A stretch of 64,000 nt of DNA from Pseudomonas prosekii (GCF_900105155.1 NZ_LT629762.1:1612001-1676000), one strand, 5' to 3'. Numbered from the stretch's first letter, positions 10,148 through 20,618 are shown. The notes: generated from the letters alone by a model not told the origin. A program made the numbers and translations.

Positions 10148-12994
10148 ATGGATAAGACCTACCAGCCGCACGCCATTGAAACTTCCTGGTACAACACCTG
10201 GGAGTCCGAGAATTACTTCGCCCCGCAAGGCGCGGGCGAGTCCTACACCATCATGATCCCGCCGCCGAACGTCACCGGCAGCCTGCACATGGGTCACGGC
10301 TTCAACAACGCGATCATGGACGCCCTGATCCGTTTCCGCCGCATGCAGGGTCGCAACACCCTGTGGCAGCCGGGCACCGACCACGCCGGCATCGCCACGC
10401 AAATGCTCGTGGAACGCCAGCTCGAAGCTCAGGGCCAGAGCCGTCACGACCTCGGTCGCGAGAAATTCCTCGAGAAAATCTGGGAATGGAAGGATCAGTC
10501 CGGCGGCAACATCAGCCGGCAGATCCGCCGCCTCGGCTCGTCCGTGGACTGGAGCCGCGAGCGCTTCACCATGGACGACGGCCTCTCGGAATCGGTGAAA
10601 GAAGCCTTTGTGCGCCTGCATGAAGACGGCCTGATCTATCGCGGCAAGCGGCTGGTCAACTGGGACACCAAGTTGCACACGGCGATTTCCGACCTCGAAG
10701 TGGAAAACCACGACGAGAAAGGTTTCCTGTGGAACCTGAAATACCCGCTGGCCGACGGCGCCAAGACCGCTGAAGGCAATGATTACCTGATCGTCGCGAC
10801 CACTCGCCCGGAAACCATGCTCGGCGACGCCGCCGTCGCGGTTAACCCGAACGATGAGCGCTACCAGGCCCTGATCGGCAAATTTGTCGAGCTGCCGCTG
10901 GTCGGCCGCCGCATCCCGATCATCGCCGACGATTACTGCGATCCTGAATTCGGCACCGGTTGCGTGAAAATCACCCCGGCCCACGATTTCAACGACTACG
11001 AAGTCGGCAAGCGCCACAACCTGCCGCTGCTGAACATCTTCGACAAAAACGCCGCCGTACTGCCAGCCTGTCAGGTGTTCAACCTCGACGGCACACTGAA
11101 CGAAAGCATCGACGGCAAGATCCCGGCCGAATATGCCGGCCTCGACCGTTTCGAAGCGCGCAAGCAAATCGTCGCAGCATTCGACGCCGCCGGCCTGCTG
11201 GTCAGCGTTGACGATCACGGCCTGAAAGTACCGAAAGGCGATCGCTCCGGGACCATCATCGAGCCGTGGCTGACCGACCAGTGGTACGTGTCGACCAAAC
11301 CTTTGGCCGAGCCTGCGATCGCGGCCGTGGAAGATGGCCGCATCCAGTTCGTGCCGAAGCAATACGAAAACATGTACTTCTCGTGGATGCGCGACATCCA
11401 GGATTGGTGCATCAGCCGTCAGTTGTGGTGGGGCCACCGGATTCCGGCCTGGTACGACGAGTCGGGCAAAGTCTACGTCGGCCGCGACGAAGCCGAAGTC
11501 CGCGCGAAAAACAACCTCGGCCCGGACGTTGCGCTGCAACAGGACAACGACGTTCTGGACACGTGGTTCAGTTCCGGCCTGTGGACGTTCTCGACGCTGG
11601 GCTGGCCTGAGCAGACCGAATTCCTCAAGAAATTCCACTCTACCGACGTGCTGGTCACCGGTTTCGACATCATTTTCTTCTGGGTTGCCCGGATGATCAT
11701 GCTGACCATGCACTTGGTGAAGAACGAGGACGGCACGCCGCAAGTGCCGTTCAAGACTGTTTATGTGCACGGTCTGGTCCGCGATGGCCAGGGCCAGAAG
11801 ATGTCCAAGTCCAAGGGCAACGTCCTTGACCCGCTGGACATCATCGACGGCATCGAGCTGGAAGACCTGGTGCAGAAACGCACCTCGGGCATGATGCAGC
11901 CGAAACTGGCGAAGAAGATCGAGAAGCAGACCCGCGACGAGTTCGCCGACGGCATCGCCAGCTACGGCACCGATGCCCTGCGCTTCACCTTCTGCTCGCT
12001 GGCATCGACCGGTCGCGACATCAAGTTCGACATGGGTCGCGTCGAAGGCTATCGCAACTTCTGCAACAAGATCTGGAACGCCGCGCGTTATGTTCTGGAC
12101 AAGGGCGAAGACTGCGGCCAGAACGGCGAAGCCTACGAGCTGTCGCTGGCGGATCGCTGGATCATCTCGCAGCTGCAACGCACCGAAGCCGAAGTGACTC
12201 GTCAACTCGACCAGTTCCGTTTCGACCTGGCCGCGCAAGCCTTGTACGAGTTCATCTGGAACCAGTATTGCGACTGGTACCTGGAACTCTCCAAACCTGT
12301 GCTGTGGGATGAAAACGCCCCGGTCGAGCGTCAGCGTGGCACTCGCCGGACGCTGGTGCGGGTTCTGGAAGTGGCGCTGCGCCTGGCGCACCCGTTCATG
12401 CCGTTCATCACCGAAGAAATCTGGCAGCGCATCGCGCCGCTGGCCGGTATCGAAGGCAAGACGATCATGCTGCAACCTTGGCCAGTGGCCAACGAAGCGC
12501 GCATCGATCAGGGCGCCGAAGATGATATCGAGTGGTTGAAAACCTTGATGCTCGGCACGCGCAACATCCGCGCCGAGATGAACATCGGGCCGGGCAAGCC
12601 GCTGAACCTGTTCCTGAAAAACGTCAGCGCCGAAGATCAGCGTCGTCTCACCGAGAACGAAGCGCTGCTGAAGAAGCTTGCGCGTCTGGAATCGATCACT
12701 GTGTTGGCTGCTGGCGAAGAAGCACCGCTGTCCGCTACCGCACTGGTGGGCGAGATGGAAGTGCTGGTGCCAATGGCCGGCCTGATCGACAAGGACGCCG
12801 AACTGGCGCGCCTGGACAAGGAAATCCTGCGTCTGCAGGGCGAAGTCCAGCGTGTTGGCGGCAAGCTGTCGAACGCCGGTTTCGTCGACAAGGCCCCGGC
12901 CGAAGTCATCGACAAGGAACGCGCCAAACTGGCTGAAGCCGAACAGGCTTTGGGCAAACTGGCCGAGCAACACGCGCGGATTGCCAGCTTGTAA
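10148..12994 (+). CDS. valS: Valyl-tRNA synthetase
   Basis: ValS charges tRNA-Val and edits misactivated threonine. The 948-residue class I synthetase shows the HIGH-type motif ([11 protein letters not shown], near residue 45), the editing domain, KMSKS ([12 protein letters not shown], near residue 553), the anticodon-binding domain, and a C-terminal coiled coil rich in Lys/Glu/Ala. Length is normal. It is followed within 25 bp by a strong terminator. Confidence 0.98.
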   Translation: MDKTYQPHAIETSWYNTWESENYFAPQGAGESYTIMIPPPNVTGSLHMGHGFNNAIMDALIRFRRMQGRNTLWQPGTDHAGIATQMLVERQLEAQGQSRHDLGREKFLEKIWEWKDQSGGNISRQIRRLGSSVDWSRERFTMDDGLSESVKEAFVRLHEDGLIYRGKRLVNWDTKLHTAISDLEVENHDEKGFLWNLKYPLADGAKTAEGNDYLIVATTRPETMLGDAAVAVNPNDERYQALIGKFVELPLVGRRIPIIADDYCDPEFGTGCVKITPAHDFNDYEVGKRHNLPLLNIFDKNAAVLPACQVFNLDGTLNESIDGKIPAEYAGLDRFEARKQIVAAFDAAGLLVSVDDHGLKVPKGDRSGTIIEPWLTDQWYVSTKPLAEPAIAAVEDGRIQFVPKQYENMYFSWMRDIQDWCISRQLWWGHRIPAWYDESGKVYVGRDEAEVRAKNNLGPDVALQQDNDVLDTWFSSGLWTFSTLGWPEQTEFLKKFHSTDVLVTGFDIIFFWVARMIMLTMHLVKNEDGTPQVPFKTVYVHGLVRDGQGQKMSKSKGNVLDPLDIIDGIELEDLVQKRTSGMMQPKLAKKIEKQTRDEFADGIASYGTDALRFTFCSLASTGRDIKFDMGRVEGYRNFCNKIWNAARYVLDKGEDCGQNGEAYELSLADRWIISQLQRTEAEVTRQLDQFRFDLAAQALYEFIWNQYCDWYLELSKPVLWDENAPVERQRGTRRTLVRVLEVALRLAHPFMPFITEEIWQRIAPLAGIEGKTIMLQPWPVANEARIDQGAEDDIEWLKTLMLGTRNIRAEMNIGPGKPLNLFLKNVSAEDQRRLTENEALLKKLARLESITVLAAGEEAPLSATALVGEMEVLVPMAGLIDKDAELARLDKEILRLQGEVQRVGGKLSNAGFVDKAPAEVIDKERAKLAEAEQALGKLAEQHARIASL

Positions 12995-13015
12995 CGGCAG
13001 CGCGCAATGAAAACA

Positions 13016-13042
13016 GGGAGGCCAGCAATGGCCTCCCTTTTT
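13016..13042 (+). terminator. Terminator after valS
   Basis: GGGAGGCC pairs perfectly with GGCCTCCC around a 6-base loop and is followed by TTTTT, 22 bp past the valS stop. Confidence 0.93.
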
Positions 13043-13066
13043 CTTGCCCGCTACTTTTTGCCCTGC

Positions 13067-13154
13067 GTAGGAGCGAGGCTTGCCCGCGAAGAACGATAAC
13101 GCGGTGTACCTGATTAACCGTGTCGCGGCCTTCGCGGGCCAGCCTCGCTCCTAC
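13067..13154. repeat. REP pair (valS-rlmF gap)
   Basis: Inverted arms of the GTAGGAGCGAGGCTTGCCCG class, with one mismatch in the right arm (GGGCCAGCCTCGCTCCTAC), lie 73 bp before the rlmF start. Confidence 0.9.
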
Positions 13155-13226
13155 AGGATCCCCGCGCGAGCATCGTCTGTGGGACAATGCCCGCCACTTT
13201 CAGCCATACCCGAATCGACAACGCCC

Positions 13227-14249
13227 ATGAACGCCCCCCGCACTCCCCGCCCCGCGCGCAAGAAGCCTGACTCCGCCACCCCGGCCAAAGCCGTGGAACC
13301 ACGTCCGAAGGCCAGCCTGCACCCGCGCAATCGCCATCAGGGTCGCTACGACTTCCCGGAGCTGATCAAGAGCACGCCGGAACTGGCGAAGTTCGTGATC
13401 ACCAACCCGTACGGCAAGGAAAGCATCGACTTCGCCAGCCCCGACGCGGTGCGCGTGTTCAACCGGGCGCTGCTCAAGTCGTTTTATGGCGTGGCGCATT
13501 GGGACATTCCGGCCGATTACCTGTGCCCGCCGGTGCCGGGGCGTGCTGACTACGTGCACTTCCTCGCCGACCTGCTGGCCAGCGTCAACGACGGCGAGAT
13601 CCCGCGCGGTGCGCCGGTCAAGGTGTTGGATATCGGCATGGGCGCCAACTGCGTTTATCCGCTGATCGGTTATAGCGACTACCGCTGGCACTTCCTCGGT
13701 TCGGAAATCGACCCGACGGCGGTCGCCGCCGCCAAAGCCATCGTCCAGTCCAACGGGCTGAACAAAGCCATTCAGTTGCGCCAGCAAACCAACCCCAAGC
13801 ACATCCTCCTGGGTTTGCTCGAGCCGGGCGAACGGTTTGACCTGACCATGTGCAACCCGCCCTTCCACGCCTCGATGGACGAAGCGACCAAGGGCAGCGA
13901 GCGCAAATGGCGCGCGTTGGGCCGTGCCGACCCGAAACGCAAACTGCCGGTGCTGAACTTCGGTGGCCAGTCGGCGGAATTGTGGTGCGAGGGCGGCGAA
14001 GCGCGCTTCGTCACGCAACTGATCGCCGAGAGCGCGCACTTCCAGCACAAAGTGCTGTGGTTCAGCACGCTGGTGTCGAAAGCCTCGAACCTGCCGGCGA
14101 TCCAGATTGCGCTGAAAAAGGCTGGCGTGCTCGAAAGCCAAGTGGTTGAGATGTCCCAGGGGCAGAAGCAAAGCCGCTTTGTCGCGTGGACCTTCCAGAC
14201 CAAATCCGAACAGCAAGTGTGGCGCGAGCGCTGGGTTCGCAAGGGCTAA
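13227..14249 (+). CDS. rlmF: 23S rRNA (adenine-1618-N6)-methyltransferase
   Basis: RlmF methylates N6 of A1618 in 23S rRNA using S-adenosylmethionine. The 340-residue protein has a basic N-terminal extension, the SAM-binding segment [18 protein letters not shown], and the N6-methyltransferase motif NPPF ([12 protein letters not shown]). The ATG at 13227 is chosen because upstream sequence in frame is REP DNA. It is convergent with the HU gene and shares a bidirectional terminator with it. Confidence 0.93.
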   Translation: MNAPRTPRPARKKPDSATPAKAVEPRPKASLHPRNRHQGRYDFPELIKSTPELAKFVITNPYGKESIDFASPDAVRVFNRALLKSFYGVAHWDIPADYLCPPVPGRADYVHFLADLLASVNDGEIPRGAPVKVLDIGMGANCVYPLIGYSDYRWHFLGSEIDPTAVAAAKAIVQSNGLNKAIQLRQQTNPKHILLGLLEPGERFDLTMCNPPFHASMDEATKGSERKWRALGRADPKRKLPVLNFGGQSAELWCEGGEARFVTQLIAESAHFQHKVLWFSTLVSKASNLPAIQIALKKAGVLESQVVEMSQGQKQSRFVAWTFQTKSEQQVWRERWVRKG

Positions 14250-14261
14250 CGCAGGTCAACT

Positions 14262-14349
14262 GTAGGAGCGAGCTTGCTCGCGATGACGGGCTGTCATTCA
14301 ACATTTTTTTTGAATGTTACGGCCTCATCGCGAGCAAGCTCGCTCCCAC
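14262..14349. repeat. REP pair (rlmF downstream)
   Basis: Inverted arms of the GGAGCGAGCTTGCTCGCGAT class with an inner AACATTTTTTTTGAATGTT hairpin between them. It lies 12 bp after the rlmF stop. Confidence 0.9.
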
Positions 14350-14385
14350 ATTGACACAGCGCTGCTGGTGCCAAATCACAGACAC

Positions 14386-14425
14386 AAAAAAGCCGTGCCC
14401 GGATTGCTCCGGAGCACGGCTTTTT
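14386..14425. terminator. Bidirectional terminator between rlmF and hupA
   Basis: AAAAAGCCGTG pairs with CACGGCTTTTT around CCGGATTGCTCCGGAG, itself partly paired. T-runs occur on both strands, so it can end both the rlmF and the HU transcripts. Confidence 0.9.
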
Positions 14426-14436
14426 AATACTGCTTC

Positions 14437-14718
14437 TTACTTGTTAACAGCGTCGGTCAGGCCTTTGGCCACAACCAGCTTGATAACTTTCTTGGCAGCG
14501 ATTTCGATGGCAGCGCCAGTCGAAGGGTTACGGCCAGTACGGGCAGGACGCTCAGTCACTTTCAGTTTGCCGATACCTGGCAGAGTGATTTCGCCGCCGT
14601 TTTCCAGCTGATCAGCAACGATTTGGCCCAGTTGGTCCAGAGCGTTACGCGCGGTGGTTTTTGGCGCGTCGATAGCTTCAGCGATGTCGGCGATCAGTTG
14701 GTCTTTAGTAAGAGCCAT
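14437..14718 (-). CDS. hupA: HU-family DNA-binding protein
   Basis: A 93-residue histone-like protein, MALTKDQLIADIAEAIDAPK..., with the beta-arm motif GRNPSTGAAIEI of HU/IHF proteins. It binds and bends DNA as part of the nucleoid. The ATG at 14718 follows AAGGAA and gives the usual size; the longer in-frame start lacks a ribosome site. Pseudomonads have several HU genes; this one sits between rlmF and yejK as in P. putida, where it is called hupA, and that is the basis for the symbol. Confidence 0.9.
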   Translation of the reverse strand: MALTKDQLIADIAEAIDAPKTTARNALDQLGQIVADQLENGGEITLPGIGKLKVTERPARTGRNPSTGAAIEIAAKKVIKLVVAKGLTDAVNK

Positions 14719-15111
14719 GTAGTGTTCCTTCCCTATCAAATTCATATGGATTGCAGAGTGCAGTGTCAGCCATCGAGCCCGATCTTCTGGATCTGGCACC
14801 CTCGGCCAATAACCACGGGATCGGGGTTATAGATACCGAAATCAGGGTTTGGTTCGACCTGACAAATGCTGAATGCACGCTTAACGCAGTGACTTCGCGT
14901 AAGACCGGGCAAAACTAGCACAGAGACGGGGAAATATCCGCCTCTAGCTACCCAATTGGTCAGCTTTATTGCTCTAAACCGCTAAAAAAGCGCATAAGGC
15001 CCGTCGCACACCGGCGAATTGCCCTTCGAGCCGCGCCAAAACCAGTGGTTGCGGTACACTTGGCACTTTTTGGGGAGCGCGCCCTCCTCTCTTCAATCAG
15101 CCGAGAAGCCC
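14719..15111. promoter_or_regulatory. Divergent promoter region between hupA and yejK
   Basis: This 393-bp non-coding stretch separates two divergent nucleoid-protein genes. It is more AT-rich than its surroundings, especially 14920-15000. No REP, no hairpin terminator and no convincing small gene is seen. Promoters for both genes are expected here, but none is obvious by eye. Confidence 0.45.
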
Positions 15112-16113
15112 ATGCCGATCCGCCATTGCATCGTCCACCTGATCGACAAAAAACCCGACGGCACGCCCGCAGTTCTCCACGCTCGCGACTCTGAATTGGC
15201 AGAGTCCACGGCCATCGAGAACATGCTTGCCGACCTCAACGAGAGCTACAACGCCAAACAAGGCAAGGCCTGGGGTTTCTTCCACGCCGAGTCCGGGGCG
15301 CATCCGTTCAGCGGCTGGCTGAAGGAATACCTCGACGGCGGCAAGGACTTCACGGCGTTCAGCCGGGTCGCGGTGGAACACCTGCAAAAGCTGATGGAAG
15401 AATCCAACCTGTCGGTCGGCGGTCACGTGTTGTTCGCCCACTACCAGCAAGGCATGACTGATTACCTGGCCATCGCCCTGCTGCACCACAGCGAAGGCGT
15501 GGCGGTGACCGAGGAACTCGACGTGACCGCGTCGCGCCACCTCGACCTCGGCCAATTGCACCTGGCGGCGCGGATCAACGTGTCGGAGTGGCAGAACAAC
15601 AAACAGTCCAAGCAGTACATTTCGTTCATCAAAGGCAAGAACGGCAAGAAGGTCTCGGAGTATTTCCGCGACTTTATCGGTTGCCAGGAAGGCGTCGACG
15701 GCCCCGGCGAAACCCGCACGCTGCTCAAGGCCTTCAGCGACTTCGTCGAAAGCGAAGATTTGCCGGAAGAATCTGCGCGCGAGAAGACCAAGACCCTGGT
15801 CGATTACGCCAGCAGCCAGGCCAAACTCGGCGAGCCGATGGGCCTCGAAGAACTCTCGGAACTGATCGACGAGGAGCGCCCGAAAGCCTTCTACGATCAC
15901 ATCCGCAACAAGGATTACGGCTTGTCGCCGGAGATTCCGGCGGATAAGCGCACGCTCAACCAGTTCCGCCGCTTCACCGGGCGCGCCGAGGGGCTGTCGA
16001 TCAGCTTTGAAGCGCACCTGCTGGGCTCGAAGATCGAATACGACGAAGAGGCCGGCACGCTGATCATCAAGGGCTTGCCGACGCAACTCACCGATCAGTT
16101 GAAGCGCCGCTGA
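15112..16113 (+). CDS. yejK: Nucleoid-associated protein YejK/NdpA
   Basis: A 333-residue member of the NdpA family, found with bulk nucleoid DNA. The sequence from [14 protein letters not shown] to the C-terminus covers the whole family domain. The ATG at 15112 is preferred to an in-frame ATG at 15019 because it matches family length. It ends in TGATG with the next gene starting inside the stop, so the glutaredoxin is translationally coupled. Confidence 0.92.
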   Translation: MPIRHCIVHLIDKKPDGTPAVLHARDSELAESTAIENMLADLNESYNAKQGKAWGFFHAESGAHPFSGWLKEYLDGGKDFTAFSRVAVEHLQKLMEESNLSVGGHVLFAHYQQGMTDYLAIALLHHSEGVAVTEELDVTASRHLDLGQLHLAARINVSEWQNNKQSKQYISFIKGKNGKKVSEYFRDFIGCQEGVDGPGETRTLLKAFSDFVESEDLPEESAREKTKTLVDYASSQAKLGEPMGLEELSELIDEERPKAFYDHIRNKDYGLSPEIPADKRTLNQFRRFTGRAEGLSISFEAHLLGSKIEYDEEAGTLIIKGLPTQLTDQLKRR

Positions 16114-16463
16114 TGCTCGGTCGGGCGCTGAAGAAATTCCTGCTGATCTTGCTGGTGGTCGTGGTTTACCAGAACTGGGGCAAGATCGAACGGCTGATTC
16201 ACCCGACGCAAGTGGTGTCGGAGCAGACGCAGGCCAAGGCTAACGTGGTGCTCTACGCCACCGACTGGTGCGGCTACTGCAAACTGACCCGGCGTTTTCT
16301 CGATTCCAAAGGCATTCCGTATCAGGAATTCGACATCGAGAAAAATCCCGAAGCGCGCAAGGCGTATGAAGCGCTGGGCGGACGCGGGATTCCGCTGATT
16401 GATGTGAACGGCACATTGATCCGCGGCTATGACCCGGACCAGATCCTCGCTGCCCTGAAATAA
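16113..16463 (+). CDS. Membrane-anchored glutaredoxin-like protein
   Basis: A 116-residue protein with one N-terminal membrane helix (about residues 8-20, FLLILLVVVVYQ) and a glutaredoxin fold with dithiol site CGYC (residues 53-56) and the cis-proline segment GIPLIDVNG. It probably reduces disulfides or mixed glutathione disulfides at the membrane. Which side the domain faces depends on the charge around the helix; KK before it favours an N-in, C-out (periplasmic) orientation, which is an inference. Its start overlaps the yejK stop. Confidence 0.82.
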   Translation: MLGRALKKFLLILLVVVVYQNWGKIERLIHPTQVVSEQTQAKANVVLYATDWCGYCKLTRRFLDSKGIPYQEFDIEKNPEARKAYEALGGRGIPLIDVNGTLIRGYDPDQILAALK

Positions 16464-16484
16464 CCCAAGCTTCACCGAAAATCT

Positions 16485-16555
16485 GTAGGAGCGAGGCTTG
16501 CCCGCGAAGGCGTCGTCACTGCCGCCAAAAGCTTCGCGGGCAAGCCTCGCTCCTA
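16485..16555. repeat. REP pair (glutaredoxin-GST gap)
   Basis: Inverted arms of the GTAGGAGCGAGGCTTGCCCG class between two convergent genes. Confidence 0.92.
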
Positions 16556-16603
16556 CAGGAGGTCAGTGCCAGCAGGTACAGGGGATCAACGCTTTACACG
16601 GGT

Positions 16604-17539
16604 TCAGTGTTTCTCGATACGAAACCCAAACCGCGGGAAGTGCACATGCACCAAGCCCGCGCGCTCATCTTCGCGGCGCAGGATCAATTCCTCACGTCCG
16701 GCAAACACCAACTCGCCGGCCACCGGATCCACGCCGTAATCGGTCGCCGCGATCAGCACTTGCTGGCCGATTTCAAAACCGTTCGGCTCAGCGAACTGCT
16801 CATCCGGCAACGCCGCCGGCGTGGCATTGCGCGATACCTCCAGCGCCTCTTCGGCGGTCATCTCGCTGAACGCGCCATGACCGAAACCCATCACCCGCGC
16901 AAACCACGCCGACACCGCCGGATACGCGTCCACCAGCGGTGCAGTCACCGGCGTCGCTTTGAGAAACCACAGGCAATGCGCCAACGCGAAGTCGGCAATC
17001 GACGGTTCACCCAACAGGTAGTCGCCCTGCTCACGCTGCAGCTGCAACTCCAGGCGTCCCATGATGGTCGGCCACTGATGGCGCGCCTGCTCGGCCGACA
17101 ACTTGGTGGCGCTGCCACCGCTGAACAAACCGGCGCGGTCGGCGAGGAATGCCTTGATCGCTTCCGGCGGCAGTTTGCCGAAGCGCACGGCGATCGATTC
17201 CGGCTGAAACACCAGGCTCACCGCGTGCTGGAACACCACCGAATCGGCCCACGCAGCGAAACTCGCGGCGATCATTTCCTGACCTTCCGGGAAGAACGCC
17301 GGCAAGGCCTTTTCCTGCTCCAGACGCCGCGCGATCAACGCGGTGTCGCAGTAGATATCGGCGCCGATCTGCAACACCGGGGTCTTGCGATAGCCGCCGG
17401 TCAACGCGGTCAGATCAGGTTTTGGCATCACCGGCGAGATCTTCACCGAGCGCCACGACAGGCCTTTGAAGCCCAGCAGCAGACGGGCCTTTTCGGCAAA
17501 AGGGGATGTCGGGTAGTTGTGAAGAATCAGCTCTGACAT
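16604..17539 (-). CDS. Glutathione S-transferase family protein with C-terminal extension
   Basis: The 311-residue protein starts MSELILHNYPTSPFAEKAR, a thioredoxin-fold GST N-domain with serine in the SPF active-site region, followed by an all-helical C-domain to about residue 230. About 70 further residues (ending GLVHVHFPRFGFRIEK) form an extra, likely beta-rich domain not found in ordinary 200-220-residue GSTs. Substrate is unknown. It begins a minus-strand set, but neighbours look functionally unrelated. Confidence 0.82.
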   Translation of the reverse strand: MSELILHNYPTSPFAEKARLLLGFKGLSWRSVKISPVMPKPDLTALTGGYRKTPVLQIGADIYCDTALIARRLEQEKALPAFFPEGQEMIAASFAAWADSVVFQHAVSLVFQPESIAVRFGKLPPEAIKAFLADRAGLFSGGSATKLSAEQARHQWPTIMGRLELQLQREQGDYLLGEPSIADFALAHCLWFLKATPVTAPLVDAYPAVSAWFARVMGFGHGAFSEMTAEEALEVSRNATPAALPDEQFAEPNGFEIGQQVLIAATDYGVDPVAGELVFAGREELILRREDERAGLVHVHFPRFGFRIEKH

Positions 17540-17624
17540 GCTCGGCTCCGCCGCACGAATAAAGGAATTCGCAGCTTAGCCTGCAATTGGTTGGCGGCCT
17601 ACGGCTCGGCGTGATGGGAACTTA

Positions 17625-17927
17625 TCAGTCAGATTGATAAGTCTGCACCAGGCATTCCTTAGCGCTTTTCTTGAGTTTTTTGATCAGCCGTTCCTGGCGC
17701 AGCGCATCGCTTTTGTCGCGGCACAGCTCGGTGTAAACCAGCGCCACCGCCGGGCTGGAGAGAAAGTAGCGCGCGCCTTTGCCGCTCTGGTGCGTGGCAA
17801 AACGGCGCAGCGGATCGTTGCTGATTCCGCAGTAAAGCGAACCGTTGGCCGCGCGCACCAAGTAAACAAACCAGGGTTTGCTCACCGGGGCCTGGGCGTC
17901 GGCGGGGATTTCGCTGAGGGTGTTCAC
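17625..17927 (-). CDS. GIY-YIG nuclease family protein (UPF0213/YhbQ type)
   Basis: A 100-residue protein with the GIY-YIG core: [16 protein letters not shown], the arginine in DPLRRFATH, and the glutamate in [13 protein letters not shown]. Standalone proteins of this type are thought to act on DNA during repair, but their role is poorly defined. It is complete for the family. Confidence 0.85.
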   Translation of the reverse strand: MNTLSEIPADAQAPVSKPWFVYLVRAANGSLYCGISNDPLRRFATHQSGKGARYFLSSPAVALVYTELCRDKSDALRQERLIKKLKKSAKECLVQTYQSD

Positions 17928-17967
17928 GTGGCAATCAAGGCTTGAAAGAAAACAAGCGGCGATCTTA

Positions 17968-18438
17968 TCAGCGACTGGCCTGGAATGCCCTCAGCCCCTT
18001 CAATGCCTGCGCGCGCACGGCGTTGCGCACCAGCGGCGTCCAGCCCAGCAACAGACCTTTGGTGCCGAGCGCCTGACGCGACCAGCGCCACAGGTCGAAG
18101 TGGTCGTGATGCTCGCAGATCTTGCCGTCGCGAAAAACAAATCGCGCTTGAATGTTGTTGACCACGGTGTTGCCGGTCTGGCTGAACAGGTAAGTCGCGA
18201 CCCAATGCGCGCCACCCGTGCGCTCGTCGCTGCGCACGTTGTCGAAGGTCAGGGAAAAGTCCTTGGCGCGGGTGGTGAGCATGCGCCACATGTCGCCGGC
18301 ATCGCGGCCACGCAACTCGCCGAACGCCGGATCACTGAACACCACGTCATCGGTGTAGCAGGCGCTCATCGCTTCGGCGTCCAGGCGCTGGAAAGCCTCG
18401 TAGAAACGGGTGATCAATGCGTTGTGGGCGTCACTCAT
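17968..18438 (-). CDS. NTF2-like (SnoaL-type) protein
   Basis: A 156-residue protein starting [20 protein letters not shown] with the cone-shaped NTF2-like fold pattern: N-terminal helix, then [19 protein letters not shown], then strands ending near [16 protein letters not shown]. Family members are small ligand-binding proteins or isomerase-like enzymes; no specific substrate can be assigned. It stands 112 bp downstream of the MFS gene. Confidence 0.8.
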   Translation of the reverse strand: MSDAHNALITRFYEAFQRLDAEAMSACYTDDVVFSDPAFGELRGRDAGDMWRMLTTRAKDFSLTFDNVRSDERTGGAHWVATYLFSQTGNTVVNNIQARFVFRDGKICEHHDHFDLWRWSRQALGTKGLLLGWTPLVRNAVRAQALKGLRAFQASR

Positions 18439-18549
18439 GGGCAGGCTCCGTGCGGCGGCGAATGGCTGGAAAGGATGGCTGCACGATAGTCTGCAAAGAC
18501 GCGAAACACTATCGGCATTCGTGGGCCGAATGCCGACAGTGTGCGCGCG

Positions 18550-19890
18550 TCAGACTTTTTCGCTGGTGACTTGCACGTACAGCGAACGCCCGGCGCCGAG
18601 CCCGGCGACGATTGCGCCGAGGCCGATGATGCCGAAGATCCAGCCCAGCGCATTCCAGCCACCGGTCAAGTCGTGGACGATGCCGACCGCGAACGGCCCC
18701 ATCGACGCCAAGGTGTAGCCGAAACCCTGGGCCATGCTCGACAGGTTGGCGGCGACATGCGAATCACGCGAACGCAGCACGATCAAGGTCAGCGCCAGGC
18801 TGAACGTGCCGCCCTGCCCCAGACCGAGCAGAATCGCCCAGCCCCACAAACCTTCAATCGGCGCGTAGAGGCAGCCGAACAGACCGCCGAGGGTCAGCAA
18901 CATGACGATGACAATCGCCAAACGCTGATCCTTGCCGCGCGTTGCCAGCCACGGTGCGGCCAGTGAGCTGGCGAGTTGCACGATCACCGAGCCCGACAGC
19001 ACCAGACCGGCCTGGGTCGGCGTCAGTCCACGGCCGATCAGGATCGACGGCAACCAGCCAAACACGATGTACGCCAGTGACGATTGCAGGCCCATATAGA
19101 GCGTTACTTGCCAGGCCAATGGATCGCGCAACAAACCGCGAACCCGGTAGGCGACGTTGTGCGAGCCGTGTTTCTGGCCGACTTGCGGCAACCAGAAAAT
19201 CGCCGCGACCAGCGCCGGAATCACCCAAAATCCAAGACCAAACGCCCAGCTCTGGTCGAAGTGTTCGCTCAACGGCACGGTCGCGCCCGCGGCCATCGCC
19301 GCGCCCAGACACAGCGCCATGGTGTAGACACCGGTCATGGTCCCGGCCTGTTTCGGGAAGTCGCGTTTGACGATGCCTGGCAACAACACGCCGATCACGC
19401 CGATGCTCGCGCCGGCCATGACGCTGCCGGCGAACAGGCCGATTTCACCGAAAGAACTGCGCAGGATAATCCCGCCCGCCAGCGTCAAAAGAATCCCCAG
19501 CACCACGCGTTCGGCGCCAAAACGCCGCGCGAGGATCGGCGCCAGTGGCGCGAATAAACCGAGGCAGAGCACCGGCAACGTGGTCAGCAAACCGGCTTGC
19601 GCGGCGGACAATCCGAGGGTCTTCGAGACGTCGCTGAGCATCGGCGCCATGCTCGACAACGCCGGGCGCAGGTTCAGCGCGACCAGGATCAGCCCGAGCA
19701 ATAACAGCCACGGCCGGCGCAGAAGCGGCTGACTGCGCTGGACCGTTTCGTCATCGGCCTCGGCGTCGATCAGCAGCTCTTCGAGCTTGTTTGCGGGGAG
19801 ATGGCTGTGCTTGGCAGGCATGGGGTTCTCGTTTTCAAAGTGCTTGGTTTCAAAGTGCTTGGTTTCAAGGTGCTTGGTTTCAAGGTTCAT
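18550..19890 (-). CDS. CynX/NimT-family MFS transporter
   Basis: A 446-residue, 12-helix major facilitator of the cyanate/2-nitroimidazole transporter family, with LNLRPALSSMAPML in helix 1 typical of that family. Substrate is unknown. The ATG at 19890 overlaps the end of the upstream FadR-type gene by 11 bp and has GAGG upstream, so the two are coupled. The extreme N-terminus carries three ETKHL/F repeats encoded by a 15-bp tandem repeat. A second start at MPAKHSH (19821) would skip them but lacks a clear ribosome site. Confidence 0.87.
   Translation of the reverse strand: MNLETKHLETKHFETKHFENENPMPAKHSHLPANKLEELLIDAEADDETVQRSQPLLRRPWLLLLGLILVALNLRPALSSMAPMLSDVSKTLGLSAAQAGLLTTLPVLCLGLFAPLAPILARRFGAERVVLGILLTLAGGIILRSSFGEIGLFAGSVMAGASIGVIGVLLPGIVKRDFPKQAGTMTGVYTMALCLGAAMAAGATVPLSEHFDQSWAFGLGFWVIPALVAAIFWLPQVGQKHGSHNVAYRVRGLLRDPLAWQVTLYMGLQSSLAYIVFGWLPSILIGRGLTPTQAGLVLSGSVIVQLASSLAAPWLATRGKDQRLAIVIVMLLTLGGLFGCLYAPIEGLWGWAILLGLGQGGTFSLALTLIVLRSRDSHVAANLSSMAQGFGYTLASMGPFAVGIVHDLTGGWNALGWIFGIIGLGAIVAGLGAGRSLYVQVTSEKV
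19833..19887. repeat. 15-bp tandem repeat in the MFS gene start
   Basis: Unit TTTCAAAGTGCTTGG occurs three times (19833, 19848, 19863) plus a partial copy, with A/G variation at one position. Because the unit is a multiple of three, gain or loss of copies keeps the MFS reading frame. Confidence 0.92.
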
Positions 19891-20539
19891 TGATCAACTG
19901 CCTCGACAGGGCTTTGGCCCGTTCCGGGTCGCGTTGCTCGACGGCGTCGAGCAATTCGACGTGCAGATCGAAGACTTCCTGGCGTCGCGGGGTGATGTTC
20001 AAAGTCTGGCGCAATTGCGCGCCGACGATGCTCGAGAAGTAGCGATACAACTCGCTGAGCGTCGGGTTGTGCGCGGCATCGACCAGGCGCCGGTGGAACA
20101 CCAGATCGCAGGCGATGTAGCTGTCGAGATCGCCGTGGTAATGACTGCCGCTGACGCCCAGGGCTTCGCGCAACGCCACGAGGTCTTCGTCGGTGCGGCG
20201 CAGTGCAGCGAGGCCGATGGCTTCGACTTCGAGGATGTGCCGGGTTTCTCGCGCCTGTTCGAGCGAGCAGCGCGACAGGGCCTTCATGGTGTCGAGCGGG
20301 TCGATGATCGCGCGCAGGTAACTGCCATCACCCTGGCGGATTTCGATCAACCCGGAAAACGCCAAGACGCGCATGGCTTCGCGCACGGTGTTGCGGCTGA
20401 TGCCGAGTTCGGCAGACAGCTCGGGTTCGGTCGGCAGGCGCTCGCCGACCGCCCAAACGCCTGCGGTGATGCGTTGGCGCAGTTGCTCCAGGGCCTGATC
20501 GACCAGGGAGCGTTTGATCAGTGGAGACATGTCAGACAT
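19880..20539 (-). CDS. FadR-subfamily GntR transcriptional regulator
   Basis: A 219-residue regulator with an N-terminal winged helix (LPTEPELSAELGISRNTVRE) and a C-terminal all-helical FCD ligand domain. FCD regulators usually sense an organic acid and repress a neighbouring transport or catabolic gene. The start at 20539 (MSDMSPLIKRSL) follows AAAGGGCG; the third codon ATG is an alternative, and frames further upstream run into REP DNA. It overlaps the MFS gene, so it most likely controls that gene and itself. Confidence 0.88.
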   Translation of the reverse strand: MSDMSPLIKRSLVDQALEQLRQRITAGVWAVGERLPTEPELSAELGISRNTVREAMRVLAFSGLIEIRQGDGSYLRAIIDPLDTMKALSRCSLEQARETRHILEVEAIGLAALRRTDEDLVALREALGVSGSHYHGDLDSYIACDLVFHRRLVDAAHNPTLSELYRYFSSIVGAQLRQTLNITPRRQEVFDLHVELLDAVEQRDPERAKALSRQLINEP

Positions 20540-20554
20540 AGGAATTCGCCCTTT

Positions 20555-20571
20555 CATCCAATCATAGGATG
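20555..20571. promoter_or_regulatory. Putative autoregulatory operator of the FadR-type gene
   Basis: The palindrome CATCCAATCATAGGATG lies 15 bp upstream of the regulator start. Size and position fit an FCD-family dimer site; binding is inferred only. Confidence 0.5.
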
Positions 20572-20618
20572 AATTTTTCGACATGTTAGTCAGCAATCTT
20601 TTGTAACGCAATGCCCCT

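Noticed and set aside
9941..12973. A 1010-codon open frame on the minus strand
   Set aside because: It lies opposite valS, has no family resemblance, and is a by-product of high-GC codon use.
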